Assembly: GCA_964360145.1 (NCBI GenBank)
Contig: CAYHWW010000009.1
Span: 1 to 48,649 of the forward strand
Length of the DNA stretch: 48,649 nt
DNA from: CAYHWW01 sp964360145
Lineage (GTDB): Bacteria > Bdellovibrionota > UBA1018 > CAYHWW01
Direction of reading: 5' to 3'
The translations under genes and the position numbers were made by a program. Below the pieces are notes generated by a model. It was not told the origin of the DNA, searched no databases, and saw nothing but the letters and a program-made list of their open reading frames with translations. Below, piece after piece: positions 24,657 through 31,542 of this stretch (position 1 is its first letter; every line of letters begins with the position of its first letter).

Positions 24657-25640
24657 TCAAAGCGGAAATTTCATCTCGCGGAAAATATCTTCCGGCGCAC
24701 GGGGGGCCCAGCTCAATTCCCGCTCGACCTTGGTGCTGATGAGGCCGCCCTTCAGCGGTCGCTTGGCGGCTTGATTCAGTTCAGCAGTGCGGATACCTTC
24801 GATTTTTAATTGGGGTAGCCCAAATTCCGACGCAATGAGCTTAGCGAAGTCTGTGCGGGCCATCTGTCGGGCGCCGGCCACATGATAAATACCGGCAGCA
24901 TCATGAGCGGCTAGTTCCACCGCTGCCCGGGCCAGCTCCACGGCCCACACGGGGTTGGCTTCCTGGTCGCCGGGGAGCCGCACCGTGCGGCCCTCGTTGC
25001 CCGCGGCCATCATTTGCATGAGGAAATTCTTGGAACCCTCGATGAGGTCATAGACACCGGTGGTGCGCAGGATCAGCCCCTGGGGCGCCCGCCTCTCCAT
25101 CCACTCCTCCACCAGTGCCTTGGATCGTCCGTAGGCACATACGGGGGCGCGGGGGTCTTCTTCCCGATAGGGGCCGGCGACGCCGTCAAAAACGTAGTCT
25201 GTGCTGAAAAACACAGGCTTCAGACCCTTTTCCAGAGCCCAGGCCAAGACTTCCTGGGTGTGCTTGAGGTTCACTCGGTCGCAAAGCGCGGGGTCCTTCT
25301 CACACCCGTCCACGTTGGTGTAGGCCGCGGACAGAAAGAGGGCGCCGGGGACGCCGGGACGGATGAGTCGATCCAGGTCTTTCAACGCCCCGGAAACGCC
25401 AGCCGTGGACTCCAGGTCCAGGGCCGACCAGTTGACGGCGGAAAGCTGCTGCCACCACCGATCGCCGGTGGAGGAAAGGGGGCCGGAGGGCTCACCGTCC
25501 TTTATTGCGCGCGAAGTGGCCGCCAGGTTCAACAACTGGGGTTGAAAAGCCCGGAGCTCCTGCACCAGGCGCATGCCCACCTGACCCGTGCCACCGATGA
25601 CTACTGCTTGCTGGAGTTGCTGACGCTTCATTTGAGGCAT
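24657..25640 (-). CDS. NAD(P)-dependent reductase, RmlD-like (dTDP-4-dehydrorhamnose reductase family)
   Basis: 327 residues. Rossmann motif GGTGQVG near the N-terminus, SAAYTNVDGCE, FFSTDYVFDG, and the catalytic YGRSK (Tyr-x-x-x-Lys), all in RmlD order. RmlD makes dTDP-L-rhamnose for surface polysaccharides; related members with other sugar nucleotides or regulatory roles (MAT2B) exist, so I leave the symbol open. It has an extra segment after the first strand (SGPLSSTGDRWWQQL). The rmlABC genes are not present nearby. It lies close to a glycosyltransferase cluster at 26284-30275, which fits envelope sugar metabolism. Confidence 0.8.
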   Translation of the reverse strand: MPQMKRQQLQQAVVIGGTGQVGMRLVQELRAFQPQLLNLAATSRAIKDGEPSGPLSSTGDRWWQQLSAVNWSALDLESTAGVSGALKDLDRLIRPGVPGALFLSAAYTNVDGCEKDPALCDRVNLKHTQEVLAWALEKGLKPVFFSTDYVFDGVAGPYREEDPRAPVCAYGRSKALVEEWMERRAPQGLILRTTGVYDLIEGSKNFLMQMMAAGNEGRTVRLPGDQEANPVWAVELARAAVELAAHDAAGIYHVAGARQMARTDFAKLIASEFGLPQLKIEGIRTAELNQAAKRPLKGGLISTKVERELSWAPRAPEDIFREMKFPL

Positions 25641-25692
25641 GGAAGGAAACTAATCCATCATCCTCGCGGCGTCATCATCGAACCTGGGCCCG

Positions 25693-25733
25693 CAAAAAAC
25701 GAGCGGGGCAGCCCGGAACCATGGCTGCCCCGC
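25693..25733 (-). terminator. Rho-independent terminator of the XRE gene
   Basis: On the minus strand an 11-bp perfect stem (GCGGGGCAGCC with GGCTGCCCCGC, 9-nt loop) is followed by TCG and six T. It lies about 47 bp after the XRE gene stop. Confidence 0.85.
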
Positions 25734-25779
25734 GGTATGCGTAGTATTTATAAATTATGTTTAAAGTTATTCGTGAAGC

Positions 25780-26199
25780 TTAGTGAGAGCGCTTCTTGGT
25801 GGTGCGGGTCGCACCAACAAGAACTTTACGCAAAGCGAGCTTCAGCTCGGTCTTGCGATCGCCATCAGAGCCGCGGAACTCACTGACGAGGGTTTGAACT
25901 AAAGACATTTCGTCTTTGTTCAAGCCTTCAGGAGTGATGACGCTGCCACCGGCAACCCCAGCTGCACGGGCGTAGCGGTCTTGCACTTCGCGCAAAGCCA
26001 CGGACATCAAGTCACTCTTGGAGATACCGAGGATCTCGGAGAGTTTCTTGATCTTCGCCTTCGGCAGCGGAGAGACACCGCGCTCGATATTGGAGATGGA
26101 TTGCGCAGTCTTCAAGCTCAGGAGCTTGGCGACATCGCCTTGACTAAGATTGCGCTTCTCACGCATTTCACGAATAAACTGTCCGACTAATTTTCCCAT
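25780..26199 (-). CDS. XRE-family helix-turn-helix regulator
   Basis: 139 residues from the ATG at 26199; a GTG at 26217 is possible. The N-terminal 65 residues form a Cro/CI-type helix-turn-helix: IREMREKRNLSQGDVAKLL, then the recognition helix AQSISNIERG, then KLSEILGIS. The C-terminal part is helical and ends in a basic tail (TRTTKKRSH). It probably controls its own promoter through the palindrome at 26271-26293. It has its own terminator, so it is monocistronic. Targets elsewhere are unknown. Confidence 0.85.
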   Translation of the reverse strand: MGKLVGQFIREMREKRNLSQGDVAKLLSLKTAQSISNIERGVSPLPKAKIKKLSEILGISKSDLMSVALREVQDRYARAAGVAGGSVITPEGLNKDEMSLVQTLVSEFRGSDGDRKTELKLALRKVLVGATRTTKKRSH

Positions 26200-26244
26200 A
26201 AAGGGCGTGTCTAGCACTGCACCAAATGCTTCTCAACATGATTT

Positions 26245-26293
26245 ATTATATTTTCTCAATTCGTATGCTTGACTAAATATGTACTATTTAGTC
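26245..26293 (-). promoter_or_regulatory. XRE promoter with a 23-bp palindromic operator
   Basis: TATAAT (minus strand) is at 26250-26245. The palindrome GACTAAATA, 5 nt, TATTTAGTC spans 26271-26293 and covers the weak -35 region (26268-26273). It also covers the stop codon of the upstream GT9 gene. Binding there would block or tune the promoter, so autoregulation is likely. Confidence 0.6.
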
Positions 26294-27432
26294 CTGGCCC
26301 TTTCTTGGGCCAAAACACGCTTGACTGATTGAGAAACGCCCTCGGATTGTATTTCTTTCATGCATGCCATCCAACGATCGCCAGGCAGGTCGCATTCGTT
26401 TTTGTAGCAAGGCGCGCAGGAGGGCCGGGCCACGATTTTTTCGCCACGGCCGTAGATATCCACCTCTTGGTCGCAGGTGGAACCAAAAAGAGCAGTGACC
26501 GGAGCATCAACGGTAAGAGCCAAATGCATGGCCAAGGTGTCACCGGTGACCACCACGGCGCAACGTTCGAGCACCGCGGCGAACTGGCGAATGCCGAAGT
26601 TTGCCCCCGGATAATGGGCTAAAAAACCGAGTTTTTCAGCCAAACGGTGATTACGGTCCTCTTCATCTTTACCGCCCAGAAGCAAAACCCGGGCGTTGAT
26701 GTCCCGAGCCAGGCGCCGAGCAAGATCCTCGAAGGATTCCTCCATCCACTGCTTCGTGCGAAACACGCGACCGCTGCCCGTATTGAGGCCGATGATGGGG
26801 CGATCGCCCCCCCATCCCAGGGACCGCAGAAGCTTGTCCGCCACGGCGCGGTCCGCCGGCAGAAGCGGCATCTCATAAGGGTCCATGGGCTTCGGCACCG
26901 TCAGCTCGGAAGACTCATAAGTAAGCTCTTGGTAACTCTTTTTGTTTTTACGGAACTTCAGTTCGTCCGACAGGCCTAGATCAAATGAATATTGTGAAGC
27001 TTTGTTCACAGGAGCCATTTGCCCCTGATCATTCATGACAAAGCCATATTTATGGTCGGCCCGGGCAAGCTGGGCCAGCGCGATGGCGGCGTCCTCTTTG
27101 TCATAGCAGTGGACTTCATCGAAACGCTCCACGAGGAGCCGAAGCATGGTGCCATTATCCGGATCATCCACGGCCACCAGACGGTTGATGTGGGGCGTGG
27201 TGCAGAGCATATCCCGGGCATTGGACTTGGTGGCCCAGGTAATATGGGCCCGGGGGTATTTACGCCGGAAGGCATGGAGCACTGGCGTAGTACGCAAGAC
27301 GTCACCCAGAGCCCCCAACTTGATAATGAGGATCTTTCGCTCCCAAGGGCTGTACTGGTCGCAGCCGTCGCAGAGCTTCTTGGGGGCGCAGGGTTTATAG
27401 CCCTTGAAATGAAGACAATCGTACTTATACAT
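26284..27432 (-). CDS. GT9-family glycosyltransferase (heptosyltransferase-like) with Cys clusters
   Basis: 382 residues. After about 33 residues the GT9 core begins with KILIIKLGALGDVLRTTPVL, the classic heptosyltransferase start, and continues with the nucleotide-sugar site GLNTGSGRVFRTKQW and VTGDTLAMHLALT. Such enzymes add heptose or related sugars to lipopolysaccharide core at the inner face of the inner membrane. Unusual is the N-terminal extension with four cysteines (Cys6, Cys15, Cys21, Cys24) and a matching C-terminal Cys group (SCAPCYKNEC, later a Cys in WMACM), which could hold a metal. It is divergent from the membrane protein at 27484, 51 bp away. Confidence 0.85.
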   Translation of the reverse strand: MYKYDCLHFKGYKPCAPKKLCDGCDQYSPWERKILIIKLGALGDVLRTTPVLHAFRRKYPRAHITWATKSNARDMLCTTPHINRLVAVDDPDNGTMLRLLVERFDEVHCYDKEDAAIALAQLARADHKYGFVMNDQGQMAPVNKASQYSFDLGLSDELKFRKNKKSYQELTYESSELTVPKPMDPYEMPLLPADRAVADKLLRSLGWGGDRPIIGLNTGSGRVFRTKQWMEESFEDLARRLARDINARVLLLGGKDEEDRNHRLAEKLGFLAHYPGANFGIRQFAAVLERCAVVVTGDTLAMHLALTVDAPVTALFGSTCDQEVDIYGRGEKIVARPSCAPCYKNECDLPGDRWMACMKEIQSEGVSQSVKRVLAQERARTK

Positions 27433-27483
27433 GCCTGAACTGTCCTTCTTCCCAATCTCTCCCTAAAATGACAACGTAGAATA

Positions 27484-28821
27484 ATGGTAACTTGGCGAGA
27501 ACAGGGAAAATACGCCGCAGCGCTGGGACTAGGCCTCGGAGCGGCGGTAACAGCGCTTTGCGTGGCCCTCACGCTGGGTTGGCCAGGGAAGCGATTCCAA
27601 GGCCCTCCTGCCTCCGTTGTGGCTGCTTACGTCCATGCCTGGAGGGAGGCCCGCCCCCTCCCCCTCTGGCAACCAGCCCCAGACTCGGGGACACCCGCAT
27701 TTTTGGCTGAGCCCCCCCTGTCCCCCTCTCTCACAGCTGCATTGTCCCGCATTTTGCTCACCCCCGCCCCCGCGGCAGCTCTCTTATTGGGGGCAGTAAG
27801 CCTTGCCCTGGTATTGGGAACCATGGTCAGCACCCCCCTAGCGGCCCTTTCTTGGGGAGCCATGGGTACCGTCGGCATACTGGCCACAGCCCTGCTCCAT
27901 GTTCCTGATCATGTTACAGCTGCGGGGATCGTGGCCCTCTGCTGGGCCCTCGCTGCTGTCATGGGCTCTAGGCTCCCTAAGGGACTACTGGTGGGGGGCC
28001 TCTTCGCCCTCGGATCGGTAACGGGCTTGGTGACGGCCCTGGCAGCACTGCTTTTCGGCGCAGCGAGACGCCCGGGTCTCATGCGTAAGCCCCCTGCCAT
28101 CGCCTACGCTGCAGTGCTCCCCCTCCTCCAGGGAGCACTGCTTACCGCGCCATTCTGGCTGCCGTGGCTGCAAGAGGCTCGCCCGGCGGGGATGCTGAGC
28201 ACCGCTCTCTTCCCCGCTGGCGGCACCGCAGCCTTTCTTGTGGCCATGGCTACCATCGCGGCATGTGGTGCTCTGGAACAAACCCTGCAAAATGCCAGGG
28301 GCAAGGCGTCGTCGATGACTTGGGAATGGCGCTGTGCCCGCCTCGGTGCATTGGTCATGGTTGCACTGATTTTCATCACGGCACCGGCACTGAAAATCAG
28401 ACTCTCTGGAGTCAGCAAAGTAGCCATCGCCCCAGTAACCCGCATTCAGGAGGACCCCCTCAGTCTCTCCGCCGTGCAAAAAACTGCTCCCAGTATTTTA
28501 GGGCTGACTTCAGGCAAAGCGGACATCACATGCTGGTGGAAAGGGGCGAGCCGCTTCCAGTGCCAGGCCTTCGCCATCACTGCCACTGCAGTGGAAAATA
28601 ATATGCGCCCCTACCCAGGCTGGGCCTGGGCCGTGGATGGCAAGCGGATCAAAGAGAGGAAAACCAAACTCACCCCTGGGGCTCACGAGCTGACCTGGAC
28701 GTTGAGACAAACGCCACTGCGGATGCTTTCCTTCGCCCTGTGCATCATCGGCGCCCTCTGGGCTATCCTGGAAAGCCTGCCCTACGGTCGGAGATGGCGC
28801 CATGGCGCGATCCGCAGATGA
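27484..28821 (+). CDS. Multi-pass membrane protein with YfhO-like C-terminus
   Basis: 445 residues with about nine hydrophobic segments, rich in Ala, Leu, Gly and Pro, and an extracytoplasmic domain near residues 300-410 followed by a last helix. The pattern YPGWAWAVDGK, then PGAHELTW, then a final membrane helix resembles the end of YfhO/GT-C proteins, where a PGW...VDG and G-x-H motif closes the periplasmic domain. A polyprenol-dependent sugar transferase role is possible. The catalytic acidic loop of GT-C enzymes is not obvious. Its stop overlaps the next gene's start (ATGA), so it is coupled to the GT22 gene. Confidence 0.6.
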   Translation: MVTWREQGKYAAALGLGLGAAVTALCVALTLGWPGKRFQGPPASVVAAYVHAWREARPLPLWQPAPDSGTPAFLAEPPLSPSLTAALSRILLTPAPAAALLLGAVSLALVLGTMVSTPLAALSWGAMGTVGILATALLHVPDHVTAAGIVALCWALAAVMGSRLPKGLLVGGLFALGSVTGLVTALAALLFGAARRPGLMRKPPAIAYAAVLPLLQGALLTAPFWLPWLQEARPAGMLSTALFPAGGTAAFLVAMATIAACGALEQTLQNARGKASSMTWEWRCARLGALVMVALIFITAPALKIRLSGVSKVAIAPVTRIQEDPLSLSAVQKTAPSILGLTSGKADITCWWKGASRFQCQAFAITATAVENNMRPYPGWAWAVDGKRIKERKTKLTPGAHELTWTLRQTPLRMLSFALCIIGALWAILESLPYGRRWRHGAIRR

Positions 28822-30275
28822 ACGATCGGCCGATGACACATAAGTTCCCTCGAAACGGTGTGCTGGCGGCGTTGGCGATTGGCCTGGCAGCGCGTCTTCT
28901 CCACGCCTGGACCTACTACGGCTGGAAGTACGACGACGAACACTGGCAAGTGATGGAACCCGCCAACGGACTCGTACATGGATTCTGGCACCGCACCGTG
29001 GAGTGGCAAGAGGGCTTAAGGAGCTGGATCTATCCCTGGCTGGTCTCGTGGCTCATCCGCCTGGCGGAAGCTCTGGGCCTCAAAGACGCTATTTTTATCG
29101 CGTCCTTCATACGCAGCGCACATGGAGTGCTCTCTCTCGTTGGCGTGACCGCCGCGGCCATACTGACCTGGCGGTGGTGCCAAGCAAATAGCGCTGCGCG
29201 GCCCTTCGCACGGGGGGCGACATTGGCGACGGCCTGGTGGTTGGCCCTTCTGCCGTACTCGGTCTACATGGGAGCCCACTGCCATGGGGAATCCGTGGGT
29301 GCGGTATTTCTCGTGTGTGCACTCCTGGCCATGCAAATGGAGCGAGCCGTGCTGGCCGGACTATTGTTCGGCGGGGCCCTCGCCATCAAAATCGATCTTG
29401 CCGTGTTGGGCCTCATGGCGGGGCTTTGGTATTTAGGGACCAGGCGCGTGGGCGAGGCATTGAAGCTCGCTGTCGGCGTTGTGGGCCCGGTTTTGCTTGT
29501 GGGCTTAGTAGACAAGCTCACCTGGGGTACCTGGTTCCAAAACGTGTTGGGCCATGCGCGAGTAAACCTGGTGGAAGAAATCGGCAACCAGTGGGGTGTG
29601 AGCCCTTGGTATCAGCACATTCTTTTTGTGCTCTCCATGGGAGGCCTGCCCCTGCTGAGCGCGTTGGCCTTGCTGCCCACGGCTTGGAAAGGGCTTTCCC
29701 GCGAGCTGAAAACCGCCTGGATCGTAATGGCGGGATTCGTCGCGGTGTTCTCTTACGTGGAGCATAAAGAAAAAAGATTTATGACGCCCCTTCTCTACCT
29801 GAGTGCGGCAGCGGCCTGCGCCACCTGCGCCACCTGCGCCGCCGGAGCGCCCGCCGTGGGGGCCTGGGCCCGTAGGCACCCCTTGGGCTTGAAGGCCGTG
29901 GCGGCAGCCGCGGCCGCGGGCGTGACCCTCCACCTCGCCACGGAGGTGCGCAACTACATCACCGAGCGCCCGTGGCATGAGCGGGTACTGGCGTTACGGG
30001 CTGGCGGGCTCGCCACCGGCGTGGAGAAATTCGTATCCTGCCAGTGGCCGGCGAATTTTTACTTCCCTCGGCATATTCCTGCCGTCAATGCGGCGTGCAC
30101 GCGGGAGAATATCACTAAGATGGCCAAGGGCATCCGGGCCATCAGTGTGGTCCATGACGGCCCTCATATCGGATGGTGGGAAGAAGAGGGCTTCAAGTGT
30201 GCACCCTGGCCCCATCCGAGACGACAGTCGAAGGATCCGGTGCCTGCTGCCTGGCGATGCGAACGAACGCTCTAG
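28818..30275 (+). CDS. GT22-family mannosyltransferase-like protein (Alg9/PIG-B type)
   Basis: About 485 residues from the ATG at 28818, which overlaps the previous stop as ATGA. The first luminal/periplasmic loop carries the GT22 signature: DDEHWQVMEPAN, then a Trp-Glu-Trp-like TVEWQEGLRSWIYPW. Near residue 320 HKEKRFMTPLLYL matches the HKE-RF motif of Alg9/PIG-B proteins. Around ten membrane helices. In eukaryotes these enzymes use dolichol-phosphate-mannose; bacterial members are less common and presumably use a polyprenol-phosphate sugar to modify envelope glycans. A short tandem repeat (TGCGCCACC) at 29817-29842 encodes a Cys-Ala-Thr run inside a membrane segment. Confidence 0.8.
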   Translation: MNDRPMTHKFPRNGVLAALAIGLAARLLHAWTYYGWKYDDEHWQVMEPANGLVHGFWHRTVEWQEGLRSWIYPWLVSWLIRLAEALGLKDAIFIASFIRSAHGVLSLVGVTAAAILTWRWCQANSAARPFARGATLATAWWLALLPYSVYMGAHCHGESVGAVFLVCALLAMQMERAVLAGLLFGGALAIKIDLAVLGLMAGLWYLGTRRVGEALKLAVGVVGPVLLVGLVDKLTWGTWFQNVLGHARVNLVEEIGNQWGVSPWYQHILFVLSMGGLPLLSALALLPTAWKGLSRELKTAWIVMAGFVAVFSYVEHKEKRFMTPLLYLSAAAACATCATCAAGAPAVGAWARRHPLGLKAVAAAAAAGVTLHLATEVRNYITERPWHERVLALRAGGLATGVEKFVSCQWPANFYFPRHIPAVNAACTRENITKMAKGIRAISVVHDGPHIGWWEEEGFKCAPWPHPRRQSKDPVPAAWRCERTL

Positions 30276-30281
30276 GCTCGC

Positions 30282-30473
30282 CTAGTCCTGGATGGGCTGA
30301 GGCCCGGCGACTATGCCGGCGAGGTCGGGGTCAATGCCATCCGCGGTGAGCTGATCCCGCTCTTTTTTCATTTCGCTGCGGAAGGCGCGTTTCTCGCGCT
30401 TCTCTTGCTGATGCTCTTGCTTGGAACGCTCCCGATCCCTTTTGTTCCGAACAGCTTTATTGGGCACCGCCAT
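30282..30473 (-). CDS. Small charged protein, unknown function
   Basis: 63 residues from the ATG at 30473, chosen because AAGGAGG lies 6 nt upstream; the frame is open to 30548. The first 45 residues are one long Lys/Arg/Glu/Gln helix (NKAVRNKRDRERSKQEHQQ and on), the rest is a short Asp/Pro/Gly tail. The strong ribosome binding site suggests good expression. Composition suits RNA or ribosome binding, but this is a guess. It follows the RRM gene on the same strand. Confidence 0.75.
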   Translation of the reverse strand: MAVPNKAVRNKRDRERSKQEHQQEKREKRAFRSEMKKERDQLTADGIDPDLAGIVAGPQPIQD

Positions 30474-30570
30474 GGGAACCTCCTTGTTTGATGGAGTGGC
30501 TAAAGCGCAAGCGGGGACTCTGCATAATGCAAAGTCCCCGCATGCCATTCAAATCTATGAATGCGAGTGA

Positions 30571-30879
<309 letters not shown>

Positions 30880-30991
30880 AAATACCTCCTAAAGGCTGGG
30901 AGCCGCTTAAGAGGATATGAGCGAAATGCCCGCAGACTCTGAAGTAGCAAACTAACTAACGGCTCCATTCTAGCACAGTGCGCGTCATACA

Positions 30992-31010
30992 CCGAGCTAA
31001 ATTAGCTCGG
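30992..31010 (-). promoter_or_regulatory. 19-bp palindrome upstream of the RRM gene
   Basis: CCGAGCTAA, one base, TTAGCTCGG, a perfect dyad. It lies 10 bp after the stop of the small ORF at 31021 and about 20 bp upstream of the presumed -10 box (TAGAAT, minus strand, 30972-30967). It could be a terminator stem without a T run or an operator. Confidence 0.45.
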
Positions 31011-31020
31011 AATACATCCG

Positions 31021-31131
31021 TCACATCTGGATGGCGCCGATAACCACGGAGAATAAGAGGAGCCCCACCCAAAAGAGGTCTTCTTTGTCGGGCAGAATCT
31101 TAAAGAGAGTTTGGGTCCATCGAGTTTTCAC
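31021..31131 (-). CDS. Possible 36-residue single-pass membrane peptide
   Basis: A GTG at 31131 opens 36 codons ending in TGA at 31021. AGGG lies about 9 nt upstream. The peptide has a basic N-terminus (KTRW), an amphipathic stretch with KILPDKED, then a continuous hydrophobic helix ending WVGLLLFSVVIGAIQM, a convincing type of small membrane protein. No homology can be shown by eye. The palindrome at 30992-31010 follows it. It could also be a chance frame. Confidence 0.4.
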   Translation of the reverse strand: MKTRWTQTLFKILPDKEDLFWVGLLLFSVVIGAIQM

Positions 31132-31264
31132 GAAGCAGCCCTAGAGCAAGGGTTATGCCCAGCGCGGCGCGTTGATATTCCAACGCTTTCCCCCTCAAAA
31201 CAGCTCTGTAATTGTTTAACCCTTACACACTTGCACAGAGGGGTGACTATCAGGTACAGAATTA

Positions 31265-31279
31265 TGAGATCCATTCTCA
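31265..31279 (+). promoter_or_regulatory. Fur-type operator before feoAB
   Basis: TGAGATCCATTCTCA matches the Fur 7-1-7 pattern in its high-GC form (TGAGAAT-N-ATTCTCA) at 13 of 15 positions. A wider inverted repeat (ATTATGAGA, 5 nt, TCTCATTAT) has one mismatch. TTGCAC at 31231-31236 could be the -35 box, putting the operator over the start site. Iron-Fur repression of feoAB is the well-known arrangement. Confidence 0.7.
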
Positions 31280-31281
31280 TT

Positions 31282-31542
31282 ATGATTCCATCCACTCTTT
31301 CACTTGCAGATCTTCCCCCCCGAACCTGGGCCGTGCTGGCTCAGTGGGATGAAACCGTGGAAAACTTCAGCTTCCGCCAGCGGGTCATGGAAATGGGCTT
31401 AGTGCCGGGGACTCGGGTACGCATCGCCCATGTGGCGCCCTTTGGCGGCACCATCGCCGTTGAGGCCCGGGGCGCCATGCTGGCCTTGCGGCGGGAAGAC
31501 GCCCGGGGCATCCTCGTACGCGTGGAGGAAGGTGCTGTATGA
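31282..31542 (+). CDS. feoA: FeoA, SH3-like partner of the ferrous iron transporter
   Basis: 86 residues from the ATG at 31282; upstream ATGs lie inside or before the Fur box and would add a non-homologous tail. SH3-like FeoA domain: LSLADLPPRTWAVL, then RQRVMEMGLVPGTRV, and a final AMLALRREDARGILV. It is a cytoplasmic protein that supports FeoB activity. It overlaps feoB by 4 bp (ATGA), so translation is coupled. No Shine-Dalgarno sequence is seen, and the leader would be short. Confidence 0.88.
   Translation: MIPSTLSLADLPPRTWAVLAQWDETVENFSFRQRVMEMGLVPGTRVRIAHVAPFGGTIAVEARGAMLALRREDARGILVRVEEGAV

Noticed and set aside
29817..29842. TGCGCCACC tandem repeat as a phase-variation tract
   Set aside because: Only about two and a half 9-bp units; changes would stay in frame, so it cannot switch the GT22 gene off.
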